Positions 1 through 7,797 of a stretch of 64,000 nt of DNA are shown piece after piece. Source of the DNA: Novacetimonas cocois (lineage in GTDB: Bacteria > Pseudomonadota > Alphaproteobacteria > Acetobacterales > Acetobacteraceae). A model generated the notes under the pieces. It did no database searches, was not told the DNA's origin, and saw only the letters and a list, made by a program, of their open reading frames with translations. Location: positions 1-64,000 of the forward strand of contig NZ_QEXL01000010.1 of NCBI RefSeq assembly GCF_003311635.1, given 5' to 3'. The first letter of the stretch is position 1. Each line of letters begins with the position of its first letter. Made by a program: the position numbers and the translations under genes.

Positions 1-150
1 GTTACCAGTCACAATCCTCAATCATAAGGCGGCCTCAAACGGCCGGTTACGTTCCATCATGGCGCCATTTGGACGGGACGCCCCATTACCGTCAAGGCAC
101 GGCCCCGATCTGTCCGTGCCTGTGAAGGGGACCGGGAATGAAAATGAGAG
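1..150. other. No gene seen at left edge
   Basis: I see no convincing coding sequence here. The open frames that cross it lack a recognisable product and run into the repeat element that follows. The stretch probably belongs to the 3' flank of a gene outside the window. Confidence 0.4.
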
Positions 151-228
151 AAGTTTCCGGGTGTTGTATTTTTTCAAAAAGACGTCGGTTTTTCGAAGCT
201 TTTTGAAAAAAGCTTCACCAAAAACTTT
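151..228 (+). repeat. Two-hairpin interspersed element, copy 1
   Basis: Outer arms AAGTTTCCGG and CCAAAAACTT pair with each other. They enclose a degraded first hairpin (GTTGT...GACGTC region) and an intact second hairpin GAAGCTTTTT/AAAAAGCTTC. The copy lies beside the remnant methyltransferase at the left edge. '+' in this series means the GGGTG/GCC hairpin comes first. Confidence 0.8.
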
Positions 229-318
229 TCATCATGCGCGATGTGTCGTGGTGGGGGCTGAAACACTTTCGGTTTCCGGATTTTTCCGCGATGGCATGCC
301 TAAAAAATTCAGCTGTAT

Positions 319-573
319 TCAGGAAAGTTTTGCGGACAGTTCAACATCTTCGGCGAAAGGCAGGGAAAGATGGCCCGCAGGCGCGGAGCGCACGCGCGCC
401 AGATATTCGGGGCTGTAATCGGCATTGTCCGCGACGATCATGGCGCCGGGACGCAGCCTGCCTTCCAGCAGGGCGAGGATATCGGGATAGAGCGGCTTGG
501 CCGACATGTTCGCGGCATACCTGACACGGCTCGCCACGGGAACGGAGCCCCATCCCTGACAGGTCCTGAAGTC
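319..573 (-). pseudogene. O-methyltransferase C-terminal remnant
   Basis: The last roughly 60 codons resemble the C-terminus of class I SAM-dependent O-methyltransferases: AKPLYPDILALL, then RLRPGAMIVADNADY, then LPFAEDVELS. The upstream two thirds, including the SAM-binding glycine motif, are missing. Reading back from residue KPLYPD the frame turns into unrelated sequence and reaches a stop near 574. The break faces the AT-rich reverse-transcriptase island, so insertion or deletion linked to that island probably destroyed the gene. An internal GTG at 537 could in principle start a 72-residue product, but it would lack a cofactor site. Confidence 0.65.
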
Positions 574-574
574 T

Positions 575-600
575 CAAAGGTTTTTGGCAAAAACTTTTAT
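575..600. repeat. Internally deleted derivative of the two-hairpin element
   Basis: AAGGTTTTTG is followed directly by CAAAAACTTTT: the two outer arms of the element with both inner hairpins missing. It marks the left edge of the AT-rich island. The sequence is short, so chance is possible. Confidence 0.35.
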
Positions 601-688
601 TATTTTTACAGAAACAAATTACTTTTTAAATAATAATTATTAGAAACATAATGTTTTGCTATATGGGTGATTTTTTAAAAGATCAGTC

Positions 689-2143
689 TTAGGGAAAATT
701 GTTTTTTTTGTTCCACGACTTAACAATAGCATTTGAAACTTTTTTCTTGACGAATTTCTGGAAATTAGAAAATTGTTTTCGTATAATTTTTCCTTTTTCT
801 TCAAATATATCACAAGATCGCTTTATGTATGAGTAAAAAGTCCAGCTTTTATAATCGTTCTCGATATAATATTTTTTATTAACTTTCCCATATTTTTGAT
901 AAAAAATAGAAAAATTAAAATCATTAATAAGTGTTGGGATATCTTTCTTCGGATTATCTTTTACATATTCCCTAGAGTATTTTTTTGCGCCAATAGATAT
1001 TTTCCTGTAAAATCTTGAGACAGTTCCTTCTCTTACATAAACATTGTTTCCATCATATCTGAAGCCTAGATATTCTAGCCCATCTTTATTATTAATGAAC
1101 CCATCATATGCAATTGTTTTGTTTGAACGTAAGCCATTATTCAGAAAAAACTCTACTATAGACGTCTTTTCTTTTTTTATGCTCACATTCTTCCCATTTT
1201 TTGCTAATTCATCCGAAACAAAATCAATCGTATACTTTAAGTTTAATGAATTTTTTGGAAGTATTATCAATATATCATCTGAGTATCTTAGGTATTTTCC
1301 ACCTTGGCTTCTAACGTAATCATTTATTTTTTTATCAAAATATAATAAATAAAAATTGGCAATAATATCTGATATTGGAGCGCCCTGAGGTATTCCATAA
1401 TTGTATGAATTTTTTTCAATTAAGGAGGGGCCTGATTTTCCATCTAGGCCACATATTTTTTCTCTAAATTCTTTAGGAGTACAGATTTGTATAGGTATAC
1501 TCTTTAATGGACCTTCAACCAGAGGTTTAGAAGGATCCAAAACACCCCAATATCCTAAGCGAGTATAAACATTTTTTTGATCAACATAATGATATTGTGT
1601 AATGTTTTTAAAAACAGCATAGTGGTCAGCAGGAAGCTTGGTAACTCCTAATAAATCACACCATATCTGTTTAATTTGAAGGTGATCTAAACTTTCAAAA
1701 TAACCTTTTATGTCAAGACATATTGCGACACAGTTTCCAAGAAAATCAATGGTGTCAAAGGCATCTTTTGCAAAATCTATATTGCACTTTCCCCTTCCAT
1801 CTGGTCTTTTAATTTTTCTATATGCAATTGGGCATGAAGAAATATCCATCTCATGTAATCTTTTTTCGTAAAGATCAGATAATATATTTCTATAGTGTGA
1901 GAAAATATAGGCATCCCTTCTGGCCCCATAGCGGATAGGTCGTATCTTCTTAGAGGGACGAAAATGTCCTTTCAATCGAAAGGGTTGCCAACTTTTGTGA
2001 TATAAAAACAGAGGATAGAAAGTATTTTTTGCAACTCTATCGGGCGATGTAACTAGACGTTTGATGTTTTTCAACGAAATTGGCGCATCAAAGTGCGGAT
2101 ATTTTTTTAAATCATCTTGAGTGAAATTAAAATTTTTGGTCAT
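689..2143 (-). CDS. Stand-alone reverse transcriptase, DRT/unknown-group type (DRT2-like?)
   Basis: This is an RNA-dependent DNA polymerase. Numbered from the ATG at 2143 (a TTG at 2152 is also possible), it has motif A CLDIKGYFESLDH with catalytic Asp about 144, motif B GIPQG at about 250-254 followed by APISDIIANFYL, and motif C YSDD at about 287-290, then a LEYLGF segment. At 484 residues it is longer than retron RTs, and I see no retron VTG motif and no maturase or HNH domain of group II introns. Single-gene RTs with this layout belong to the 'unknown group' families, several of which are phage-defence DRT systems. The QGxPISD...YLLYFD motif reminds me of DRT2, but I cannot run a search. 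Codon use is very AT-rich compared with all neighbours, which points to horizontal transfer. A structured leader lies directly upstream. The RT domain call is firm; the subtype is tentative. Confidence 0.88.
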   Translation of the reverse strand: MTKNFNFTQDDLKKYPHFDAPISLKNIKRLVTSPDRVAKNTFYPLFLYHKSWQPFRLKGHFRPSKKIRPIRYGARRDAYIFSHYRNILSDLYEKRLHEMDISSCPIAYRKIKRPDGRGKCNIDFAKDAFDTIDFLGNCVAICLDIKGYFESLDHLQIKQIWCDLLGVTKLPADHYAVFKNITQYHYVDQKNVYTRLGYWGVLDPSKPLVEGPLKSIPIQICTPKEFREKICGLDGKSGPSLIEKNSYNYGIPQGAPISDIIANFYLLYFDKKINDYVRSQGGKYLRYSDDILIILPKNSLNLKYTIDFVSDELAKNGKNVSIKKEKTSIVEFFLNNGLRSNKTIAYDGFINNKDGLEYLGFRYDGNNVYVREGTVSRFYRKISIGAKKYSREYVKDNPKKDIPTLINDFNFSIFYQKYGKVNKKYYIENDYKSWTFYSYIKRSCDIFEEKGKIIRKQFSNFQKFVKKKVSNAIVKSWNKKNNFP

Positions 2144-2411
2144 ATTATTCAATGTGAATGGAGGCGGAACATCAGGCTAACGCATAACCTTTAACATTTC
2201 CGCCCCCGCTATTTTGTCGGTTGCGTTTTTTTCGACCATGCCGTGTATGCTATCATATTGGTGGCAACTATGTTGCTCCGATATGCTGGCAAGACGCCGT
2301 GGTGGCTTACCGTAGGAGCCCAGATTATGAAACTCGCAATCAGTAGTCACACATTTTGCCTTGACAGTGAAAACACGAAACTGAACCGTCCTTAAATACG
2401 GCCATATTTTC
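2144..2411 (-). ncRNA. Candidate structured RNA upstream of the reverse transcriptase
   Basis: Between the putative promoter and the RT start lie about 270 nt with several stem-loops read on the minus strand: GCAAC-ATA-GTTGC near 2262-2280, a GGTAAG/CTTGCC stem near 2287-2313, and a long hairpin just before the RT start (listed separately). DRT2 and DRT9 defence systems encode a template ncRNA in this position, so that is the inferred role. An 88-codon frame (2443-2177, minus) crosses the whole stretch without a stop. I cannot tell whether it is translated. Confidence 0.45.
2160..2207 (-). ncRNA. Long hairpin just upstream of the RT start
   Basis: On the minus strand GGGGGCGGAA pairs with TTCCGCCTCC (10 bp with one G-U). 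Inside it AGGTTA pairs with TAGCCT (6 bp with one G-U) around a short loop. It ends about 16 nt before the ATG at 2143, where no Shine-Dalgarno sequence is visible, so the hairpin may define the 3' end of the ncRNA or control RT translation. Confidence 0.6.
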
Positions 2412-2440
2412 CTAATATGGTATATTGGACGTTCGTGCAA
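2412..2440 (-). promoter_or_regulatory. Putative promoter of the RT island
   Basis: On the minus strand TTGCAC (2440-2435), a 17-bp spacer and TATTAG (2417-2412) form a plausible sigma-70 promoter. It would start transcription about 260 nt upstream of the RT gene and so include the structured leader. Confidence 0.45.
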
Positions 2441-2667
2441 CATTTTCTAAACTACATTGGCTATATATTTTCGATAAAATATGTATAAATTGCATAAAAC
2501 AATTAACTAAATGTAACTTAAAACTTTTCGGCACAGTCTGTCCCTTTGGACGGATTTCCTCGATCAGCAACTTCCAAACAGACTAAATCTGATCAGGAAG
2601 ATAGATTGCATCATGCTCGTTACAAACAGCCATGTCGCCCATTCTGTCATTCAAGACCTAACTGTCT
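2441..2667. other. AT-rich right edge of the RT island
   Basis: No gene seen. The stretch contains a small hairpin TCTGTCC-CTTT-GGACGGA (2537-2554), a pair GATCAG/CTGATC (2561-2593), and AAAACTTTT at 2520-2528, which repeats the 9-mer at 590-598 on the island's left edge. Confidence 0.4.
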
Positions 2668-3654
2668 CTAAAACTGATCGGACAGGGAGTAACCCGCCAC
2701 GACATTGTCGAGCATGGCGTCCAGTCCCTCCCGCAGCAGGGGATCGACCCCATGGGCGACGTGGGCGCGGGCGCGTTTCTTGATGCTGTTGGCCACGCGC
2801 AGGTTGATGGGCTGCGTCGTGCCCTCCCGCAGGACATCGGCGATGGACACCTGGCGTTCATGGGCCGTACGCACCAGCTGAAAGGCGACGTGGTTCAGGA
2901 TGTTGCCGAATTCGAACTGCCCGAAGCGCGAGCGGCAGCGCGTCATTTCGCCCAGCACCTCGATATAGCGGTCGATGACCGGCCGCGTGGTGTCCTGACG
3001 GAAATACAGGGTGTGGTATTTCGCCGCGCGCGCGTGTTCAAGGCGCGCGTCGTCCCATTCGCCCAGCGCCTCGCGCCCGGTTTCGACCACGCCGTGACGT
3101 GCCCGCGCGGCCAGGCAGGTGGACACGAAATCCGTATGCGCCGCATCGTCCCATTCCGTCACGTGCGGCGTATCGGCGGCATGCAGGGCAAAGCGGAAGC
3201 GCCGCTGCCCGTCGAGGCCGTACAGGATCGACGTGCCACCCCGGCACAGCGGGTCCGTGCCCAGTACCATGACGTGCGACGGATCGTCGCGGCGCATGTG
3301 GTGCTGCCATGTCAGCACGTCGAACAGGGTTTCATCCATGGCGACGCGGTCGATATGGGCGTGGATATGGGCCATGAAGCGCGTCGTCGGCATGCCCGCG
3401 ACGCGCGGGGCGGCGAAATCCATCCGCCACCACGTGGCCGCCCGCAGCAGGTGAAACGCCAGCGCGTTGCGCAGTTCCAGCAGCTTTTCATCCACGCTGA
3501 CCTGTTCGCACAGGGCCGAAACCATGCCGAAGCGGTGCGTCAGCTGGCTGATCTGGCGGGTCATCGGCGTCCACGGATTGAAATAGTCAACCAGAACGTC
3601 CGGGCGGGAATGCGTCAGGTGCCAGGTGTCGCGGGTGCTGTGGAGTTCGCGCAT
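2668..3654 (-). CDS. Hypothetical protein
   Basis: I do not recognise this 328-residue protein. It is soluble in appearance, His- and Arg-rich (for example HIHAHIDR and WQHHMRRDD), with no signal peptide or membrane segment. The C-terminal third is helical (NSIKKRARAHVAHGVDP). The frame opens further upstream (3741), but ATG 3654 is preceded by AAGGA at a good distance, so that start is preferred. GC content and codon use match the chromosome, so the AT-rich island ends before it. It stands alone on the minus strand. Confidence 0.75.
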   Translation of the reverse strand: MRELHSTRDTWHLTHSRPDVLVDYFNPWTPMTRQISQLTHRFGMVSALCEQVSVDEKLLELRNALAFHLLRAATWWRMDFAAPRVAGMPTTRFMAHIHAHIDRVAMDETLFDVLTWQHHMRRDDPSHVMVLGTDPLCRGGTSILYGLDGQRRFRFALHAADTPHVTEWDDAAHTDFVSTCLAARARHGVVETGREALGEWDDARLEHARAAKYHTLYFRQDTTRPVIDRYIEVLGEMTRCRSRFGQFEFGNILNHVAFQLVRTAHERQVSIADVLREGTTQPINLRVANSIKKRARAHVAHGVDPLLREGLDAMLDNVVAGYSLSDQF

Positions 3655-3741
3655 CGTAAGATCCTTCTTGGCCCCTGGCGGCAGATCCGTCGGGCAGGGA
3701 GGGTCAGTAGGCGGGAGTACGGGACATAAGGCGTTTGACAT

Positions 3742-4286
3742 GGGCCCCGGACAGGCGGGGCCGGTATTGTGTGGCTGATGCGTCCTTCCCCGCGGCAGGG
3801 AAGGGGCAGGCGTGGGCGCGCGCCATGACGCGTTGCGGCTGCATCATCGTCCCGGCCATCTGGTCCTCCGCCTTTTCGCCGTGCCGCCGGGGCTACCGCG
3901 ATGGGGAATGTCCGGGCAATGATGTCCTTTATCGTTTATTGATAACAGTTCTCAACATCAAGTTAAAAATCGGACAGGTCCGTTTTTTCCGCATGCCCTG
4001 AAATGGCGGCCTGTCGGGCGATGCCTGTCGGACATCAGGGCTGGGAACAGGGAATTTCATGATGGATATGCAGGATTCCGCCCGTTGCGGGCAGGATGAC
4101 ATGCCTGCCGCTTATGCCGCAATCAGATATAAGTTCCCAAATTGATAAATATTGTTGGGGGGCTGGCGGCGTATCATGCGCGTTCATGCGGCTGTGTAAA
4201 AAATTATATAAGGTTATACAGGAATATCCATTCCCATTCCCTATATGTCACGGAAGTTTACATAATATTACTTGGAAAGGGGCCTG
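3742..4286. other. Intergenic region without visible gene
   Basis: About 540 bp, AT-rich from about 3930 on. The open frames crossing it are shadows or random. No terminator, repeat or regulatory motif is obvious. It lies upstream of the hypothetical gene at 2668-3654 and downstream of the gene ending at 4287. Confidence 0.4.
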
Positions 4287-5210
4287 TCACAGCCCCACCG
4301 CCCGTCGCGCCCGGCGCAGGACCAGGCGGTCAAGCTCCACGATGGCGCGTCCCGCCACGGACGGATCGGTATGCTTGACGTCGATCAGCGTGACATCCCC
4401 TGCCGCCGACAGCGTGTGCATCCCGTCATCATACGGGGCAAACGTGAGCGGCGGCGTCAGCGGTAGTCCTGCCTCGGCCTCGAAGCGTTCAGGGGTCAGC
4501 ACCGTGACATGCAGCGGCGTGATCGCCCCGCCATAGGTCAGGGCGCAGTCCTGCGTCGGCAGCACCAGCCCGGTTTCGGTCACGATGGGCGTGCCGCCGG
4601 GGCGTGTGCTGCGGATGTCGTGGCGCACCGGGTTGCCCGGATGCGGGTTCCACGGCCCCGTCAGGCGTTCGGCCCACGCGACATGCAGCAGGCTGATGCG
4701 GTCGGTGGCGCACTGGCCCCAGGGGGCATAAAACATCCACCATCGCCCGTCATGGAATATGGGCGACGCATCGACGATGGCGCCGGGAAACCGGAAATCG
4801 TCCACGCGTTCCCAGCGATAGGGAAAGTCGATGGCGCGGTACAAATGCTGCTGCCCCGATTTTCCCGATTCCGGCATCATGTAAAGCGTGCCGTCCGTAT
4901 CATGCACCATTACCGGATAGGACAGGTGCCACGGTTCGTTCAGGACCGGGCAGTGTTCAAGCAGCGTCAGGTCGCGGTCGAACACGAACACGTCGATGCG
5001 TCCGATCTTGACGCGGTAATCATAGACCTCGGCAAAAAGGTAAAGGCGTCCGTCGCGCCACACGCCGAACGGGTCGGCGATGAAGCGGAACCGCCCCGGA
5101 TTGTCCAGCCACGTGACCTCGTGCCCTGCCACGCCGCCATCGCGCAGGATCTGCGCCATCGGGGCGTGGACAATGCCCGTGCGCCAGATATCCGTCCGTC
5201 CAAGTCCCAT
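4287..5210 (-). CDS. GINT1 N-terminal-like / GH43-like beta-propeller protein
   Basis: This 307-residue protein resembles the 'glucosamine inositolphosphorylceramide transferase 1, N-terminal' domain, a five-bladed propeller related to glycosyl hydrolase family 43. Visible features are ADPFGVWRDGRLYLFAEV, NEPWHLSYPVM, YMMPESG, GAIVDASPIFHDGRWWMFY and GTPIVTETGLVLPTQDC, the repeated propeller strands of that family. It may bind or modify a sugar in an envelope glycolipid; the substrate is unknown. Start chosen at ATG 5210, preceded by GGAGAGGAGA, instead of the longer frame to 5273. No signal peptide. Confidence 0.75.
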   Translation of the reverse strand: MGLGRTDIWRTGIVHAPMAQILRDGGVAGHEVTWLDNPGRFRFIADPFGVWRDGRLYLFAEVYDYRVKIGRIDVFVFDRDLTLLEHCPVLNEPWHLSYPVMVHDTDGTLYMMPESGKSGQQHLYRAIDFPYRWERVDDFRFPGAIVDASPIFHDGRWWMFYAPWGQCATDRISLLHVAWAERLTGPWNPHPGNPVRHDIRSTRPGGTPIVTETGLVLPTQDCALTYGGAITPLHVTVLTPERFEAEAGLPLTPPLTFAPYDDGMHTLSAAGDVTLIDVKHTDPSVAGRAIVELDRLVLRRARRAVGL

Positions 5211-5329
5211 GGCTGTCTCCTCTCCCGCCTGTCCGCGCCGCGATGGCCTGCTGGTGATGCGGGATTCTATCACGGATGGCGCGCGGGACCATGGCCGGGA
5301 CCCTTTTGAAACATCCTGTAAATCAGATG

Positions 5330-5409
5330 GAAGTTTCTGGTGAAGCTTTTTTCAGAAAGATTCAGAAGAACGCAGCCTTTCTGAAAAAAGTCGCCTCCGA
5401 AGCTTTTTG
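5330..5409 (-). repeat. Two-hairpin interspersed element, copy 2 (degenerate)
   Basis: AAGTTTCTGGTGAAGCTTTTTTCAG begins the reverse-orientation form, but the first hairpin's 3' half has decayed and the GCC hairpin is only partly conserved. It lies just beyond the 3' end of the acyl-CoA dehydrogenase gene, in the sense orientation for that gene. Confidence 0.55.
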
Positions 5410-5419
5410 CTGCCTTTCA

Positions 5420-6586
5420 TCAGGCACCTTTCAGACGTTCGTTCAACGCCTTGCGTCCCGACAGCATCAGCGCCGTATCGGACTGCGGCGTGTGGATGCG
5501 CCCGCACAGCACGTTGCGGTAATGCCGTTCCAGCGGGTTGTCCTGGCTCAGCCCCGGATTGCCGATGGCCGCGATGGCGCGTTCGGTGGCGCGGATCGCA
5601 TTTTCGGTCATCACGTACTTGGCCAGGTTCGCGTCGGCAAGGTCGAGCGTCCCGTCCTCCTCCCGCGACAGGGCATGCGACAGGACGGCCGCGTTCGACA
5701 TCAGAAGCGAGTCGATTTCACCCATCAGGATCTCGAAACGCGGCAGCGTCGCCAGCGGCTGCCCCAGGGCGCAGGGCACGCGTTCATGCAGGAACGACAC
5801 CAGCCAGTCGCGTCCCGACCGCGCCACCGCGTCATACAGTGCTGCGACAAGGATGGCGTGCCATCGCGCGGTAAAGCTGTCGCCGTCCTTCCACGCATCC
5901 GGCGGCCGCAGGTCCACGATCGCGTCGTCGGGCACGGTGACGTTGTCGAAGATGACCGTGTTGCTACCGGTCGCGCGCATGCCCATCTGGTGCCATGTCG
6001 CCTCGATCCGGATGCCCGGCGCGCGCATGTCCACCAGCACCTGCCCGGTGCGGAAGGGATCCTCTTCCGTGCTGACCCATGCCAGACCCCAGCGCAGGGC
6101 GGTCGAGCCGGTGGAATAGATCTTGGTCCCGTCCAGCCGCCATTGCCCCTCCTCCCGCCGCAGGCGCGTCGCGGGCCGCCCGCCGCGCGATGGCGTGCCA
6201 AGGTCGGGTTCCACCCGCAGGGCGTTGAGCAGCGCGCCCTCGCGCACAGCACTTTCCCCGACCCTGCGGCGCAGGTCCTCCGGCCATGTGGCGGCGGCCG
6301 CGATGGCGGCGTGCTGCAGGTACTGCATCGCCACGATCAGGGCCGTCGACGGGTCGCCCCCCGCCAGCGTCGCCACGACCGTGACAAGATCGCGCAGCGG
6401 CGCCCCGCGCCCGCCATGGGCGACGGGAACGCTCAGCCCCAGAAGCCCGGCATGGTGCAGTTCCGCCAGGTTTTCGGTCGCGATGTCGCCGCTGCGGTCA
6501 TGCGCGGGGGCGCGCGTGGCAAAATGCGCCGCAAGCTGGCGCAGGCGGGCCAGCGTGGAGGCGTCCAGTGTGGAGGGATGCTGCAT
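5420..6586 (-). CDS. Acyl-CoA dehydrogenase family flavoprotein
   Basis: A 388-residue flavin enzyme of the acyl-CoA dehydrogenase fold. The N-terminal helical domain includes GLLGLSVPVAHGGRG. The middle has LDGTKIYSTGSTALRWGLAWV and WHQMGMRATGSNTVIFDNVTVP, the usual FAD/substrate segment. The C-terminal helical domain includes HYRNVLCGRIHTP, common in the branch with SfnC/DszC-type flavin monooxygenases, so it may be a monooxygenase instead of a beta-oxidation enzyme. The frame stays open to 7654 only because the opposite strand is GC-rich. ATG 6586 with AGGA upstream begins the family-like protein. It stands alone, divergent from panB. Confidence 0.85.
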   Translation of the reverse strand: MQHPSTLDASTLARLRQLAAHFATRAPAHDRSGDIATENLAELHHAGLLGLSVPVAHGGRGAPLRDLVTVVATLAGGDPSTALIVAMQYLQHAAIAAAATWPEDLRRRVGESAVREGALLNALRVEPDLGTPSRGGRPATRLRREEGQWRLDGTKIYSTGSTALRWGLAWVSTEEDPFRTGQVLVDMRAPGIRIEATWHQMGMRATGSNTVIFDNVTVPDDAIVDLRPPDAWKDGDSFTARWHAILVAALYDAVARSGRDWLVSFLHERVPCALGQPLATLPRFEILMGEIDSLLMSNAAVLSHALSREEDGTLDLADANLAKYVMTENAIRATERAIAAIGNPGLSQDNPLERHYRNVLCGRIHTPQSDTALMLSGRKALNERLKGA

Positions 6587-6883
6587 CGTCGTTGTCCTGC
6601 GGTGATGGGGGACGGGGTCCATCCTATGGCATGTCCGCCCGGATTGCATGGGGCGCGTTGCCCGGAGTGCATTGCCCAAAGCGTATTGCCCGGAGCGGAT
6701 TGCAGGCGCGCGCGTTGCACGTGATGCGCCGCAGGGGGCCGGATCATGGATGCCCGGCATGGCCCGGCGCGGCCATGGCGTGGGTGTGCATTTACAAGGA
6801 CATGCGTGCTGCGATATCGGAAAAGGGAGAATGGCGCGCGGGGTCCTGACGGGATTTTCGCGCCCGCATGCCGGGAGGGTTGA

Positions 6884-7699
6884 TTGAGTACCACCACACA
6901 GACGCGTCGCCGCACCATCCGTGACGTGACCAAGGGCGACGTGCCGGGTGTATGGCTGACGGCATATACCGCCCCCGTGGCCCAGCGGCTCGACCCGCAT
7001 GTGGATGTCATGCTGGTGGGGGATTCGCTGGGCATGGTGGTCTATGGCCTGCCCAGCACGGTGGGTGTCACGATGGACATGATGATCGCCCATGGCGCGG
7101 CGGTGGTCCGTGCCTCGCACCGTGCGCTGGTGGTGGTGGACATGCCGTTCGGCTCCTACCAGGAATCCCCGGCGCAGGCCTTTCGCAATGCCGCGCGGAT
7201 CATGGCGGAAACCGGCTGCGGCGCGGTCAAGCTGGAGGGCGGGACGGAAATGGCCGAAACGGTGCGTTTCCTGACGCAGCGTGGGGTGCCGGTCTGCGGG
7301 CATGTCGGCCTGATGCCGCAGGCGGTCAACACGACCGGCGGTTTCCGCACGCAGGGCCGCGACGCGCAGCAGGCGGCAAAGGTCCGCGCCGACGCCCACG
7401 CCATTGCCGAAGCGGGCGCCTTTGCCGTCGTGATCGAGGGCACGGTCGAACCCGTGGCGCGTGAAATCACGACCTCGCTGTCCGTGCCGACCATCGGGAT
7501 CGGCGCGTCCGTCGCCTGCGACGGGCAGGTGCTGGTGGTCGATGACCTGATCGGCGCGTTCGGCGATTTCACGCCCCGCTTTGTCCGACGTTATGCCGAG
7601 GTGGGGGCGATGATCGACGATGCCGTCGCGCGTTACGCCGATGACGTGCGTCACCGCCGCTTCCCCACCGACGCGCAGTGTTTCGGAACCGGCCGCTAG
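6884..7699 (+). CDS. panB: 3-methyl-2-oxobutanoate hydroxymethyltransferase
   Basis: This is the first committed enzyme of pantothenate synthesis. It transfers a hydroxymethyl group from methylene-tetrahydrofolate to 2-oxoisovalerate, giving ketopantoate. The 271-residue protein has the family landmarks [14 protein letters not shown] (metal-binding Asp about 47), [11 protein letters not shown] (Asp about 86), VKLEGG (Glu about 118), CGHVGLMPQ and PTIGIGA. It starts with TTG at 6884, preceded by a strong GGGAGGG. panC is not adjacent. Confidence 0.95.
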   Translation: MSTTTQTRRRTIRDVTKGDVPGVWLTAYTAPVAQRLDPHVDVMLVGDSLGMVVYGLPSTVGVTMDMMIAHGAAVVRASHRALVVVDMPFGSYQESPAQAFRNAARIMAETGCGAVKLEGGTEMAETVRFLTQRGVPVCGHVGLMPQAVNTTGGFRTQGRDAQQAAKVRADAHAIAEAGAFAVVIEGTVEPVAREITTSLSVPTIGIGASVACDGQVLVVDDLIGAFGDFTPRFVRRYAEVGAMIDDAVARYADDVRHRRFPTDAQCFGTGR

Positions 7700-7797
7700 G
7701 GGATAAAACAGGGCGCGGGCGGGAAAATCATGGCATGCTGATCCCTTCCTGATACGGCAGTGATGGCGCGGTGCGGATCCTTCCCCTTTCCCCTGTA

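Noticed and set aside
689-2152. Retron or group II intron
   Set aside because: No maturase or HNH domain, no intron boundary sequences, and no retron VTG motif. The length and motifs fit defence-type RTs better.
2752-3729. Long plus-strand frame opposite the hypothetical gene
   Set aside because: Low-complexity Arg/Gly/His translation without motifs; a GC-driven shadow of the minus-strand gene.
5420-7654. A single 744-residue frame covering the acyl-CoA dehydrogenase and the strand opposite panB
   Set aside because: The upstream 350 codons are Arg/His-rich shadow sequence opposite panB. The family-like protein begins at 6586 with its own ribosome site.
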